Origin: Zea mays
Lineage: Eukaryota > Streptophyta > Magnoliopsida > Poales > Poaceae
Reading direction: 5' to 3'
DNA: 64,000 bases
Assembly: GCF_902167145.1 (NCBI RefSeq)
Contig: NC_050101.1
Coordinates: 128,494,990-128,558,989, forward strand
Below the pieces are notes generated by a model. It was not told the DNA's origin and searched no databases. It was given only the letters and a program-made list of their open reading frames with translations. How positions within the stretch are numbered: position 1 is the stretch's first letter; the number at the start of each line of letters is the position of its first letter. The position numbers and the translations under genes are program-made. This document shows, in pieces, positions 1 through 12,666 of the stretch.

Positions 1-1960
1 TCATAGGATCTCCGGTCACATAGACTGGGCTTCTACCATGGCAACTTATACGGGTCTCATACTCATCTCCCTCTATGTGATTTCTATCACATTACGTGGT
101 AGCTCCTTTATAAAGGGATCTAACACACTTTTATCTATTGAAATATAAGTCACATTTATAACTCCGGAGTTTCTCAACTTTCTAACAGAATTCAATCGTC
201 TTTTAACATGTCTTGATGACTTCCCATTATCCTTAGAACTTGCCACTTTACCAATCTTTGATTGTCACAATTCAAAAGAATAGCCGGTATTTGTTTCTCA
301 ACCACCAGCAAGTTCATCAAGAGTTCACGCAACCATTCTGCTTGGATTCCATGGTTGACCTCGTCAAGATGGTCTGCTTGCATGACCTCCATGATACCAC
401 GCGTCCACCAATTGTAAAGACATAACCACTGGTGGCATAAAGCTCATCTACATTAGATTTCTAGTTCGAATCACTATATCCTTCAAGTACTGCACGCTGA
501 CCAGAATAGCGAATTCAATAGCTCATTGTACCGTGCAAATAGCGCATAACCCGTTGGTAGCATGCTAATGATCAGTCTCGGGATTTGACATGAACTTACT
601 CAATTTGCTCATAGCAAATAAGATATCGGGTCTTGTTGCACTAGCAAGATACACGAGTGAACCAATGATCTAAGAATATCTCAATTGGTCTAAACCAATT
701 CTCTTGTTCTTTCGTAGTGTCACACTGGGATCGTAAGGTGGTGGAGAAGGTTTGCAATCAGAGAAGCCAAATCACTTCAAAACCTTTTCAACATAGTGAG
801 ATTGCTAGAGAGTAATCCCACCCTATGCCTTAATCGACTTGATGTTTAGAATCACATCAGCTTCTCCCAGATCTTTCATATCAAAACTCTTTGATAAAAA
901 AGACTTGACTTCATTGATCACATCAGTGTTTGTGCCAAATATTAATATATCATCAACATATAGGCAAAATATAACTCCTTTGCCCCCACAAGAGCGATAA
1001 TACACACACATGTCTGCCTCATTGATGGCAAAACCTGCAGACGTTAACGTCGTTTCAAACTTCTCATGGTGCTTGCTTCAGGACATACAAAGATTTCAAT
1101 AACTTGCACACCTGCTCTCTTGACCCTTTACTACAAATCCATCAGGTTGTTCCATATAGACTTCCTCGTCCACCTCTACATTATGAAAAGTTGTCATCAC
1201 ATCCATCTGATGGACAAGAAGACCATATGAGGCAACAAATGAAAGTAGTACTCGATTAGTAATCATTCTAGCAACAAGTGAGTAAGTATCAAAGAAGTCT
1301 TCTCCTTCTTTTCAGTATATCCTTTAGCCACAAGCCTAGCCTTGTACTTCTCAATTGTACCATCAGGCTTGAGCTTCTTTTTAAACACCCACCTACAACC
1401 CACATGTTTACATCCATAGGGTTGATCAGTGACCTTCTATGTACCATTAGAAAGTTTTGAGTCCATCTCATTCTAAATTGCTTCTTTCTAATCATCTGCA
1501 TCAGGAGATGGAAATGCTTTCGTAATGGTAGTAGGATGGTCATCCGCAAGGTGCACAATGAAATCATCACTAAATGATTTCTCAATCCTCTGTCTCTTGC
1601 TCTTTCTAGGAGCATCATTGTCATCATCCTCAAGGACAATCTCATGTGGTTGTTCAAAAATCTCAGCAGGTGCGTCATGTGTAGGAGTTATCTCTAAATG
1701 GTATCTAGAATTGCTATGAATGCCTTTCATTGGAAATATATGTTCAAAGAATGTAGCATCACATGATTCCATAATAGTATTCACCTACATACACATCAGG
1801 AGCTTCAGATTTAACTACTAAAAACTATAAGCTATGATATAGGAAGCATAACCTAGAAAGACACAATACATTGTCCTTGCTCCAAGCTTGCGCTTTTTAT
1901 TAATTGGTATTATGATCTTTTGTAAGGCTGCAAGAGACTCCAACTTATGGAGATTCTTTA
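1..1960 (-). pseudogene. Decayed Ty1/copia polyprotein fragment
   Basis: Minus-strand reading gives pieces of a copia pol in the order integrase-RT linker (about 1784-1289, acidic, with a basic KSKRQR stretch), then reverse transcriptase with the YVDDILIFG active-site motif and the DMKDLGEA motif (1011-823). After this comes RNase H-side sequence continuing to the window edge (SATRPD-like text near 640-560). Frames change several times and stops interrupt every domain, so nothing is expressed as a protein. The left end runs off the window and no LTR is visible on that side. Copia identity follows from the RT motifs; the family is not assignable by eye. Confidence 0.8.
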
Positions 1961-2169
1961 CAAACAGGAACACTCTTGATATTACTTAGTATAATCTCAC
2001 TTGTCTTTTACTTTCTTGAGATTTTGTGTCTTCCTAAGTTCTAAACTTCACTTGTGATATTACTTAGTATAATTCACATCTTAACAGAGCAATCAAGTGA
2101 AGAGGACCTTTTCTCTATTCTTCTCTACTCAAACGTGGCTTTAGTTTACACTAACTTTATTTTTAGACC

Positions 2170-2232
2170 AAGTTTGTGTTGTTTTAAGTTAATTTTGTAG
2201 GATCACCTATTCACCCCCATCTAGGTGCTCTC
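2170..2232 (+). repeat. Terminal scrap of an Opie/Ji-type Sirevirus LTR
   Basis: The end of this stretch (GGATCACCTATTCACCC, then CTAGGTGCTCTC) matches the last about 45 bp of the Sirevirus LTRs present in reverse orientation at 36961, 54342 and 60338. It stops abruptly before gypsy gag sequence. No primer-binding site follows, so it is a truncated relic. Confidence 0.5.
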
Positions 2233-3240
2233 GGTCACTTATCCCAAGTACAATAGCAGCACAGACCCCTCGCAATACATAATAAGCTATCATGTTGCCA
2301 TCGCATCTTCTAGGGCAACAACAACGCCATGGCCAAATCGTTTGTCAGTGCCCTCGAAGGCCTATCCCTCACGTGGTACTCAAGGCTATCTCCACTCTCA
2401 ATTGAATCCTAGAGGGCTCTTCGCAACAAGTTCTTGCTAAATTTTTAGGGGTACATGCCTGAAACTGATGGCCTCGTAGAGCTCTCTCCGTAGGCAATAG
2501 GAGAAAGAGAGCCTTCATGATTACTACGAAAGGTTTCTCCTTTTGAAGTCCCAGCTGCCCTCGGTAGAGGACCAAGTAGCAATTCACTACGCAATCAGTG
2601 GCCTCCATGTTGGACAACTTTATAGTCACTGCACAAGGGATCCCATAAGAGTTGTACTAGCTCTTGGAGAAGTATGCCCGGTCAGAGGAGCTGCATTTCA
2701 AAAAACTAGAGACACGACGAAAGCCCAAAGAGACTTCACAACCCAGTATACCATGGACTAAGGGCCAACAACAAGACCACCCTCATCAAGATCATAGTCT
2801 GTAGTTTCAAGTACATAACTTCACTAATCAGCAGCAGACAGGTGAGGCCCCCCTCGCGGCCACGACAATACCCCCCCCCCTATAGCAAGGCTAAGGGGCG
2901 ATGCATGAAGGGGTTGTGGTTTGGGCAAAGACCCCCAACAGCTGCAAAAACTCTATTTTATTTTCCACGGCGAAAACATTGTACACTCCACCAAGGAGTG
3001 CTCGATGACCAAAGAGGCCAAAGACCACATGGCCAGGGTAGTACCCGACAACAACCCAAGGGATGTATCCCACACCTACCAACCCCACTACCCTCTCACT
3101 ATCAAGAATTTCAACTATCCTTCCCCCAATACCACCAAAATTACAGCTAGCATCATGAAAGACTCCTCCTGCATAACTACATTAAACCAAAGGAACATAC
3201 AACTAATAAAAAGGATAAATATGTACCCTATTTAGTCATG
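2233..3240 (+). pseudogene. Ty3/gypsy gag fragment, frameshifted
   Basis: Plus-strand translation across shifting frames shows a retrotransposon gag: YNSSTDP near the start, then WYSRLSPLSIES, a YYERFLLLKSQ segment and ISGLHVGQLYSH. Near 2960-3030 there is a degenerate zinc-knuckle-like HGENIVHSTKECSM. These correspond to conserved features of grass gypsy gag proteins (retrotrans_gag domain followed by a C/H-rich knuckle). Multiple stops and shifts disable it. No protease or RT follows because a chromovirus-like LTR begins at 3261. Confidence 0.75.
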
Positions 3241-3260
3241 AATGGTGCAAACTACCTATG

Positions 3261-4252
3261 TGTCACACAGATTTAAGGACAAATCCAGATACATCTCAAA
3301 TGTGTGCTAGGATCAAGTCTCACACATACAATGACAGGGTACATAAATCAATGTCACATCTTTATTATATAATAGAGGTTCTGTACAAAATAACTAAATA
3401 AATTACATCATATGACGACAATGATCCACTGCAACCATAGTTGACAGGGATACGATGACCTAGACCTCTCCGAACTCATCGCATCATCCTTCATGCTCCT
3501 CTAGCGGTACCTGTTCTTGACCTGGTGTGATTATAGCAAGGGTGAGCTACCATACGGCCATCGCTCAACAAGTGTAGGGAATAATGTGTATGAGCTCACT
3601 TACGATGGGTGCTCATGTGTAGTGTAAGGTTTACCAAGGATAATGGTTAAGGCTGGGCATTGCTTTTAAAAGGTTGGTCAATATTTTATTAGCAGTTACG
3701 AAGTATAAGTAAATATGAACCCAACTAAATAGTAGACCATTGATGAATAATAGAATCACACAATGCAAATGCATGACATGTTAATTTTTAATTCCATCAT
3801 TTAATCATGCGAGAGTCCTTAGCTGCCCATGACCGTGAGCACGACTGATATACCAGTTTTACACTCTATAGAGCATTTGCATCTTTACCCACAAGACGTG
3901 TTTCCCATCTAGCCAAGGTTTGCAAGGACCTTAGACACTTACGAGGTGAATGGCTAGGGATCCACTACGAGGCTTTTATAAAGTTCCAATTATTCGAGAA
4001 AACCCGCTGCAGTTCAGACAAAAGGGAGCATAGGAATCCCTCATCCGAACAGTCATCACAGCATGATCGACCCAAGAACCTCCCTATACTCTGCAGGGAT
4101 TCACTCCCGGCTTGCCCCTTTCGGGTAAGGTAATCTCTCCCTACGTTTTCTAATTAATTGGCCAAGTGCGTCCCATTCCACCCTTGTGGTAGCATTGTTT
4201 TCTCAATCCCAAAACAGAAATTTGAGGTGCTACAAAAGTTTGAGGTGCTACA
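3261..4252 (-). repeat. Chromovirus-like (Tekay/Del type) 3' LTR
   Basis: On the plus strand it starts TGTCACACAGATTTAAGG and ends GAGGTGCTACA, so the sense strand is minus. The outside right flank on the sense strand reads as a purine run (TTTAAGGCGGTAGAA), a plausible polypurine tract, preceded by codons like the end of a chromovirus pol (LEDEI). That makes this the 3' LTR. A segment around 3820-4000 (CCGTGAGCACGACTGATATACCAG) is shared with the solo LTR at 20009-23416. The last 18 bp are duplicated (GAGGTGCTACA ends at both 4234 and 4252). Lineage naming is from remembered consensus features. Confidence 0.6.
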
Positions 4253-4380
4253 AATTCTACCGCCTTAAAAATAATCTCATCCTCGAGATTACTAAGAAAA
4301 GGGAAGAGATATATTCTGTAGTTTTAGGGTTCAACATCAAAAGTTTTGTTTTAGTCTATAATGATAATACTAATTAGAAG
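4253..4380 (-). pseudogene. Last part of a chromovirus-type internal region
   Basis: About 130 bp adjoining the LTR at 3261-4252. It contains the polypurine-like tract and a few codons resembling the end of a gypsy polyprotein. The remainder of the internal region is not recognisable to the right. Confidence 0.4.
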
Positions 4381-4992
4381 GTAGTAAGAAAAGCATTGAT
4401 ATCTTCTATGGAAACAAACCACACATTAGTATTCTACCTATCGCTACGAGATCGTAGGTTCAAGAACTACTAAGATCGAGGTTATGGATGAAAAGATATG
4501 GTTTATGTGATTAAACAACTAAAACTATCTTATGTTGACTTTATAAATCATAGGAAAATATAACCTAAAGAAATAATTAATTCAACTCTAATCTAAATTA
4601 TAAATTCATTAGAGATCATATTAGTTAGATTATAATTATGGATAGATTATCTTAAGAATTAATCTAATAGATATATGTTATATAATACCTAATTATAAAG
4701 ACAAATGATAAGGTATAAATGATGTTGTCGCCGTGTAATCAATATCATTATGAAGCTAACACAATTGTAATGAATTAAAACTGAGTTAAGATGCAAAAGT
4801 TATGTGCTAATGGATTTTAGGGTATTTTAATGTTTATTTTGCACTAAAAATGGATTCCAGGGCTTATTGCAAATACCAGGGACCACACTGCAAATCTTTC
4901 CACTATTAAGGGATGACGGGTTGAATCACAGAAACCTTAGGGTCTCTTTAATAAAAGGGGCATGACGAAGGGGCATCGTGGGATTGAACTTA
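4381..4992. other. No recognisable feature
   Basis: AT-rich sequence with no long reading frame, terminal repeats or known motif that I can see. It may be degraded retroelement or ordinary intergenic DNA. Confidence 0.4.
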
Positions 4993-5185
4993 GGTGTTGT
5001 TTGGTTCAAGAAATGTAACGTAAAGGATAATGATAATGGTTTACACTCGATTACTGTCGGTAACAAGTTTGAATAGTCCGGTATCAGTTTTTAGTATGAT
5101 ATCTGATTACGGTTGGACTAAAACAAACATGATTTAACGTTATCACTTACCCATTACGTTACAAATATGTTAACCAAACGGTACC
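4993..5185. mobile_element. Tourist-like MITE, 193 bp
   Basis: Inverted ends GGTGTTGTTTGGTTCAAG and, reverse-complemented from the right, GGTACCGTTTGGTTAAC, both continuing into a TGTAACG block. Flanking trinucleotides are TTA on the left and TCA on the right, one base from the TTA/TAA duplication typical of PIF/Harbinger MITEs. No coding capacity. Confidence 0.65.
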
Positions 5186-5885
5186 TCAGTTGTAGATGGT
5201 GGATCCGATGAATAGAATTTGATGTTAGCATGTTAGTACTCTAATCCTTTCTATATTAGATATGTTACCTTATTTGTATGAGCCATCATTATTCGTATGA
5301 GCCATCATGTTATGTTTTTTATCATAAGTTAAAAAGTTTAAATAGAAAATGAGTTAAAAGCGTGAACAACTCTTAAAAGCATTTATAGGTCTTGAATTTG
5401 TTAATCGTCACACCGTAATGGTTGGTATGGTCCAGAAATGGACTCACTATTTGTACAAGTTTAGTGATGTGTGATACATCACTTAAGCAAATCCAAGAGA
5501 TTAACAAAACAATTAGCCAAATTTGATGATTTAGTTACTCTCTAAAATATGTTTTATAAAAAAAGGAGACTAGTGCAACAGACTCTGTAAATTTAGAATT
5601 TTGTATGGCGAGTGAAGCCGTCTATCCAAGAATAGAGAGTAAAGATGTAGGGACGGAGAACTACTAAATTTGAAGAGCCTTTTACAGATTCTATTAAAGT
5701 TGTTTTTCTTCTAATGATAACCAAACTTACCTTTATAAAACAATCAATCTAGTCCTTTGGAGTTGCTTTTAAAAGTTCTAGGAATTAGAAATGTATTATT
5801 AGAGTTCGTGGCCGATGCATTTTACTCTTAAAAAATAGATAAAAGTAGGACAGTAAAAGATGGTCGTGGCGTCCACAGGTACGAA
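5186..5885. other. No recognisable feature
   Basis: AT-rich spacer between two MITEs. No ORF of note and no recognised repeat ends. Confidence 0.4.
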
Positions 5886-6287
5886 GGGCCTGTTTGTTTA
5901 CCCCAATAGATTATATAATCTGGATTATTTTTGGAGGATTATATAATCTGGATTATATAATTTGGATTATATAATCTGAGTAGTCATGTTTGTTTACCCA
6001 GATTATCTGGCGTGTTTCTGTTGGACGGCGGGCTTCTCCGATCCGATAGGCGCAAAAACGATTCGGTAGATTATAATGGCAATGGTGGGTAATTTCTAGG
6101 AAACTTGAAAGGGTAGTGGGGAAGTGGGAAAAAATAATCTGAAATAAGCACCTCCTCACTTGCTTATGGATTATCATAATCCAAGGGGTTAGATTATATA
6201 ATCTGGGCAAATAAGCTAGACTGTTTGTTTGCCTCTTAGGATTATTTAATCCAGATTATATAATCTGGGGGGTAAACAAACAGGCCC
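5886..6287. mobile_element. MITE with 19-bp inverted ends, 402 bp
   Basis: Perfect terminal inverted repeat GGGCCTGTTTGTTTACCCC (left) and its complement (right). A less perfect GATTATATAATC-rich zone lies just inside both ends, so much of the element can fold on itself. Flanking trinucleotide GAA occurs on both sides (5883-5885 and 6288-6290). The ends resemble grass PIF/Harbinger-type MITEs, but the GAA duplication differs from the usual TWA. The 85-codon frame inside is an accident of the repeats. Confidence 0.8.
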
Positions 6288-7335
6288 GAAGTTTTCTTGT
6301 AGTAACCGAGTTTTAGAGGCAACAACCTCATTTTCGAGAAAAAAAAAATGAAATTGATGCATCGGTGCCTCTTCCGGTTCCGGGCACCATGCATTTTTTA
6401 GGTCCTAACCAAATACGCCCTTGACTCGCTGTGTCTCCTGTGATTCTCACGGTTGGCGACACTCGCATAGTCGCATGCGTTGAATTCGTCGTTCTTCGTC
6501 TTTGCGAACAAAATCGACGTTGGACATTGCAGGAGGCATTCACACACAGGACACTACCAAACCTGGAGCTCGATCGTGCGTCATACGTGGACTGCACAGT
6601 TTGACCCCCACCAACCGTGCTGCCAAGCATCCATGCGCCCACACCTGTCACGCCGGCAGGGTTCAGGGCTTTTCAGGCGCTTCAACTTTGCCGGGCCGCA
6701 GATGAGATGCGAGAACCCTCCTCCGCCGCGCCATGTGGCACGAGGCGTCTCGCCGTCCGGCCGGCACAGCGCGGAACTCCGCCGGCAAAAAACCATCAAG
6801 GCCTCGAGAGGCACACATGATGGGTGTGGAAAAGAAGAGGAAAACGGCCGGACGACGATGGATGACATGCATGGTGCCCCTGCTGGCCGCTGCTGCCGCC
6901 AGCCGCCACGACAGGAGAGCCAGCAGCCGTCTCTGCAAGTGCAGCCGGCGAAAACGACGAGGGAAAGGAACATCCGGGCAGCAGCACAGCAGTAGGCAAC
7001 GGCGCCTTTGCTTGCATTGCATGTTTGATTGGGAAACGGTTACAGATTCCCCTGGCAAACGGACCGATGCGGAGCCGACGACCAGCCGGCATAAGCACTA
7101 CGTCATCTGCAGCCAGGGTCAGTTACGTTGGGGGTCCCGAAAGAGGTCACATCCGTGTGTCCGGTAGGTCATACGGCTAGCTGTGAGTGTGACGATTGCG
7201 GCAGGGTTTGGTAGAGCGGAGGAACGTGCGGCCGTTACCGCCGAAATTACAAGATTCCGTTTACAAGAAATTAGACGATTCCCTTTACAACGAGTGACAG
7301 GCGAGTAGCTAGAGTGCCGAGGTGAGGAACTACAT
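6288..7335. other. GC-rich unassigned spacer
   Basis: From about 6360 to 7200 the sequence is GC-rich and gives overlapping open frames on both strands (for example 6480-6995 plus, 6663-7058 minus). None shows a recognisable domain, and frames on both strands at once are expected from GC-rich composition. It may be low-copy DNA or a degraded gene remnant. Confidence 0.35.
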
Positions 7336-8021
7336 TAGAGACGGCAATGGGTACCCAAAACTCGATGGGTTTTTACCCTATTAGGGTACAGGTATGGGTC
7401 AGTTTTCATATCCATGGGTTTGTTAATGGGCATAAATCTATACCCGGCGGGTTTATGTGTACGAGTTTGTTCCTATAGTACTCAAACCCGTGAACCCGTG
7501 GGTTTTTTAAACCCGACCAAACCTAGTGCATATTGTCATTTTATTTTATAAACGAACAACAAACTTGTTATTCCTTATTTACTTCATAATTTTTATCAAT
7601 TGGTGAATGTATCAGTAGTCGGTGAGAGTGTTGCTTGCTTGCTATTATAGTTTTTACTAGCGTTATATATGTGGTGGATGGATAACTTAGTGCAAGATCA
7701 CTTAATTATACAACTTATTATTTGTATTTCATTCTCTCTACTAATAATTTTTATACCAAATCATAAACTCGTTGTTCATTACATAGATTTTGGATCATGA
7801 TATCATTAATCATTATGATACTTATCGATTATGAGAAGAACAAGTATATTGGAGATGAAACCCGTGGGTAACCCATGGGTACCCGCTAACCCGATGGGTA
7901 CGGGTTTGGGCAAAATCTCAAACCCGTCATGGGTACGAGTTTTTTAATGGGCATAGATATTTTTCACGGGTACGGGTTTGGGACGGCAAAACCCAGCGGG
8001 TTTGTACCCGTTGCCATCTCT
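7336..8021. mobile_element. Non-autonomous hAT element, 686 bp
   Basis: Ends are TAGAGACGGCAATGGGTAC on the left and, reverse-complemented, AGAGATGGCAACGGGTAC on the right. They are flanked by a perfect 8-bp duplication AACTACAT (7328-7335 and 8022-8029), the length diagnostic of hAT transposition. The interior is AT-rich with GGGTACGGGTTTG-type subterminal repeats at both ends. There is no transposase frame. Confidence 0.88.
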
Positions 8022-8133
8022 AACTACATACATTGCTCACTATAAATACAGTTTAACATCGTGTCCAGCACCGTATGTGCCACCTGGCGAGGCCGGCCGG
8101 ACAATCTGTCCTTAGACGCGGATGATCCGTAAT

Positions 8134-8622
8134 TGGATCAAATCAAACGGTTTAATTTCTCTTTTCGAGCGTTTTTATCCATCTAAACTAGCGGATTCTG
8201 TTGGTAAACCGTCTAGAAATGGATCCAAGCATAGGGTACGACCAATGCGCTACGACCAATGCGCGCAGCAACAATCGGATCAAATCAATCTATCTAATAT
8301 TCATTTACTTTCGTACCCTAAGAGTAGCACTAACGTAATCTTCCTCATTTTATCTTCACCTCTCTTCGACTTTACGTCCTCTCGAAGCGTTTTGGGTGGC
8401 CTACCGACCCAAGACAAGCCTAGGATCTCACATCCCAAACGGGGTCCCTCCCGGGGGCGGGATCTAGGTGTTGTTGGCGATTGCCTCTGCCCCTACGCAA
8501 GCGCGAACCGTCCAACTCAACACAGGGAAAACCCGCTCCTGCCGCAGGGTCGCAGACCGTTCGCACCGTCGCCGGTACATCTCGCAGTGATTGACGCCCA
8601 GATCAGCACCAACACACTTTTT
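8134..8622 (+). repeat. 5' LTR portion of a collapsed gypsy element
   Basis: This sequence is repeated in the same orientation at 13545-14057 with moderate divergence. Shared blocks include GTTTATCCATCTAAACT, TTCATTTACTTTCGT, GGGTCGCAGACCGTTC and the terminal CCAACACA. The right copy contains a TATA-like CTATATATGAAGG that is altered here. Similarity stops at CAACACA, after which TTTAGCGACTCTGCTGG opens the leader of the internal region. The true left end of the LTR is not clear. Confidence 0.7.
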
Positions 8623-8691
8623 AGCGACTCTGCTGGAAACTTATCAGGTCAGGGTCATAATTAGGTGTGACGTGACACAGATCGCCCCCAT

Positions 8692-9179
8692 ATGGCTGGT
8701 AACAAGGATAATTCTCATATCTCCCTCAACAATATCATCGAGCCGACTATAAACAGTCTGTCGGCTGAAGGTCAGCAGGAATTTGAGGAGCACAAGAAGC
8801 AGCTGATCAAGGAGGCGGACGCGAAGTATCCGTCCAATTTCATGGTGGACAGGCATCAGAAAGTCGTTCGATAGTGGGAGACTGACCTGGCATCGCTTCA
8901 CCATACTGCGACTACCCCCAATGTAAGTAACACGAACGATATCCAAGCTATTCAATCTTATATAGATGAATAGTGGGAACAGATGCAACAAGTATTAGGG
9001 TGTATGTAAGAGGATTGCAAGAGTCTAGCATTTGCATTTGATAAATCTGTTGTTACTAATTTTCCATCGCACGATGTTGAGACTAAAGAAAACACACAAG
9101 ATGCATCGCCAGCAAATGGGCATGCCAAATCCGATCCATTTTATGGGATACCATTGAATTCCTACACCGGACAGCCACA
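8692..9179 (+). pseudogene. gypsy gag, N-terminal part (interrupted)
   Basis: Starts with ATG at 8692 (MAGNKDNSHISLNN), 70 bp after the LTR end, as expected for gag. The frame is charged (FEEHKKQLIKEADAKY) and breaks at a TAG after codon 60. Coding-like sequence then continues to the hAT insertion point at 9187. The rest of this gag resumes at 12675. Confidence 0.65.
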
Positions 9180-9187
9180 TCCTCCAC

Positions 9188-12100
9188 CAGTGGCGGAGCC
9201 ATGATACTTCTAAGGGTAGGGCCGGAGATAACACTAAAAAAATATCTGTATCGGCTAAAAATTTTAAACCATAAAAATGCATAGATAATGACATATATAA
9301 GATTCATATGAACACAACGATTCTAAAATAATGTAAAATTGACTAAAACAAGTGGTTACCTAATTAAGAAAATGATAGATCTTTGTCTCAATGACCAATT
9401 CATCAATTACTTAGGTTGCTTTCATCAACAATAGAAATATTTCCTGAAATTGAATGACATTACGTTATTACATAAGTAATCAAAGAAAACAAACTACAAA
9501 GTATAGAATTGTTCGAACTAAATGTACCACTCTTACTTGTCTTTGGTATTTGCTCCCTTCGTGTTCTCATGGCTTGATAATGCTCTATAATTTGACGATA
9601 TTCAATACTTGCAAATATATCCCTCTCGATATAGCAAATCATACAATGACTCGTCCATTCATCACCCATCTTATTTCGCAAATCTGTCTTGATGATTTTC
9701 ATGGCTGAAAATGCTCTTTCTACAGTTGCAACAGGGAAAATCAAAGCCAATTCAATTAGATGATAAACCAATGGGAATACAGTATGTCTATCTGTCTTAA
9801 CCATCTTCATAGCAAGATTACCAAGATCACAACATGATAGGAAACTTGAATCTTCTCTTCCTTCGGTAATGAATGTATCAAGTTGGTCTCTAAGAACTAC
9901 ACAATCATATTCTGTGAAGTCGTCAACATAAATTTGTGCAAGTTCAACAAGCTTATCTTCATCATAGTTGGCAAAAGAATTACTAGGATCAAGACAAGCA
10001 ACACATCTCAAGAGTTGAGTAGACCTTTCAGCAAAACGATTGTTAAACTCAACTATAACTTGATCCAACACCACATTGAATATTTCATGATGAAGATGCT
10101 CATAATAAGTAACCAACTGTCCTCTACGGCCTCTAGAACATTCTCTTCTAACTATTTCCGCTGACATATCTAGGACAACAATATTATGCTTGAGACAAAA
10201 ATCCTTGGCCTCTTCAAAAATAGCATCCCAACCATGGTGTCTTATCTCATTTAATTTTTGCAATGTGACACCAACCAATCCTATGGCACGAATAATATTT
10301 TGATCTTTCTTTTGCAAGCATTGTGACAGGTCATTAGTATTACCCAAAACTTTGATCATGAGGTGTAACACAAGAACAAACTCAAAGCTCTCCATTTTCT
10401 CTAATAAACCTGTCGATGTGGTTCTTTGTGCTAGATTAGTGGAATCTTGACATACATTCTCTAACACCTCTAAGACAGCACTCCACATGAGTTGAAGACG
10501 ACACAAGGTTTTATGATGTGATCCCCATCTAGTATCCCCAACTCTTGTTAAATTAGTTGCTTGGTTTCTCCCTCTCCCCCTTAACATGTCATCATTCTCT
10601 AGCCTTTGAACAAGATTATCATGGTGACATTGGGCAAGTTGATCACGTCTCTTACAAGAAACATTAACTATGTTGACAATCAAATTGATATAGTTGAAGA
10701 AATCCATAACTGAAGAGCAACACTTGGCCACAAACACAACTACCAATTGTAATTGATGGGCAAAACAATGAATATAAAAGGCATAGGGGTTCTCATCCAA
10801 TATCCTTCTCTGTAACCCATGGAATTCCCCTCTCATATTTGATGCTCCATCATATCCTTGCCCACGTAAGTTTTTTATAGAGAGACTATGTTTAGAGAGC
10901 ATACCATCTAAAGCTTGTTTAAGTGAAGATGAGCTTGTATCTGTAACATGTTCAATTCCAAGAAATCTCTCAATTACCTAGCCTTGATTGTTGACAAATC
11001 TACATGGGAAAGTAAATCAGTATAAATTACCAGCACTGTTTATAAAAATTTAATAATTACAATAATAACTTACCTCAAAATCAAAGCCATTTGTTCCTTG
11101 ATAGATGTGTCTCGGGCCTCATCGATGTTATAGCAAATTTCTTATCCCTAATTTCAGCTAAGATGACTTTTTTGGTCTCTTCTGCACAAGCCTCACAAAT
11201 TTGCTTTTGAATCTCCGGTGAAGTCAACATACAATTTTTAGGAGTGCTATCAAACAATTTCTTAGCACTTGAATCCTTCATTTTGTACCATTCAAACATT
11301 TCTAAGAAGTTGCCTCTATTATTTGAGCTAGTACACTCATCATGACCACGAAAAGCCAGACCTTACAATAGAAGAAATCTGATAACACCTAAGACAATAA
11401 TAAGACATCCCAATATTCTTCTTCTTGTTTCCTACTCACTTGTGACATTACATGTGACACACTCTGTCTTTGATTTTTAAAATCATCAAAACATCTTCTA
11501 GCCTTATTATGAGCACTATCAATGTTACCCACATGTACATCAAATGACTTAATCGCATTCTTCCAATTGTTATACCCTGTCGCACCAGTGTAGCTTTCAA
11601 CACCAAAGTTTTCCCTTCTTGGTTGCTTGAAAAGGAAACAATAAAAGCAGAAGGCCGCATCTTTAGCAACACTGTATTCCAACCATTCATGCTTTTTGAA
11701 CCATGATTCCTGAAAACTTCTTTGTCTATCTCCTATTCGCTTCTTGGGAAATATGTGACCTCATGGTTGACAAGGGCCTAACAATAAATACTCTCTTCTA
11801 ACAACATCTCGAATGTTCACATCTAACTCTTCAATTGGTTTTCAAAGTCTAGGATCACCAACAATCTCACTATCTATTGATTCCGTATTATTTTGTGCAG
11901 TCCCAACATCTAGTGATTCTTGATTGTTTTCATTTTCATCCAAATTAGTCCCAATTTGTATGTTTTGAATGATTTCATTCGATTCTTGATTTGACGTGAC
12001 TTGATAAAATGATGCAATTGTTCGAACTCTCTTCATATTATACATTGCAATTGTAACACAAATCACTATGAATTATGAAACTTTCTAGACACAAACACAA

Positions 12101-12666
12101 CATGTTTTTCTCGGTGTCAAACGACAACAACAGTCAACAAACCTGCTTGGTGCTTGCTGCTGCTTCCTGCTTGGTGCTTGCTGCTTGCTTGCTGCTCCTG
12201 CTTGCCTGCTTCCTGCGCTGCGTCGCTGCCCGGTTTGTTGACTGCGTTGCTTGCCTGCAGCCTTAAAAAACCTGCGTTGCTGGCTTTGCCCGGCCGGTCG
12301 GCATCTTGTGCGGCGCGGCTCCAAATCGGCAAATCCCATCGCTGCTGGGTAGGCTCCAAATCCAGTCGCTGCCTCCGGTGCGCGCAGATGCGCAGTTGTT
12401 TGCTGGCTTGCTGCCTTGCAGTTGCAGCCTTGCTTGCTTGTTGCTTTCCCAGCCGCCGGATTGCCCGCTCGCTATTGATGCTCCGCTCGGCTGCGCTGCT
12501 GGGTAGGTTGCTTCCTGCTTGCTTGTCTGCTCACAATAGCCAAACCCTAAACCGAACTGGGATATTTATGGTTACTATTCACATTTTTTTGGGCTGCTAT
12601 TACACAGTTAGTCAGCCCAAGAGTAGGGCCTGGGCCCTAGTGGCCACAGGCCTGAATCCGCCCCTG
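9188..12666 (-). mobile_element. hAT transposon with decayed transposase, 3.48 kb
   Basis: Left end CAGTGGCGGAGCC; right end, reverse-complemented, CAGGGGCGGATTCAGGCC. It is flanked by a perfect 8-bp duplication TCCTCCAC (9180-9187 and 12667-12674). The minus strand encodes a transposase relic. The region to the right of the coding part (about 12080-12550) is rich in TGCTTGCTGC-type simple repeats. The element sits inside gypsy gag, so it is younger than that gypsy. Confidence 0.9.
9460..12066 (-). pseudogene. hAT transposase, zf-TTF / DUF4371 type, broken
   Basis: Read leftward. An Asn/Glu-rich N-terminal piece (12066-11842) comes first. Next is a TTF-type zinc finger (11690-11389; DAAFCFYCFLFK, SAHNKARRC), then the start of the DUF4371-like catalytic region (11299-11081; CAEETKKVILAEI). 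A 480-codon C-terminal part (10902-9460) contains GQGYDGASNMRG, IHCFAHQLQLV and the hAT dimerisation domain near its end (FPVATVERAFSAMKIIKT, then DLRNKM). Plant transposases of this type run about 700-800 aa in one frame. Here it is split by frameshifts and stops near 11700, 11390 and 11080-10910, although introns cannot be excluded at one or two of these. Probably not functional. Confidence 0.85.

Noticed and set aside
6480..7167. Possible gene in the GC-rich block
   Set aside because: Frames on both strands, no domains, no splice logic or protein family recognised.
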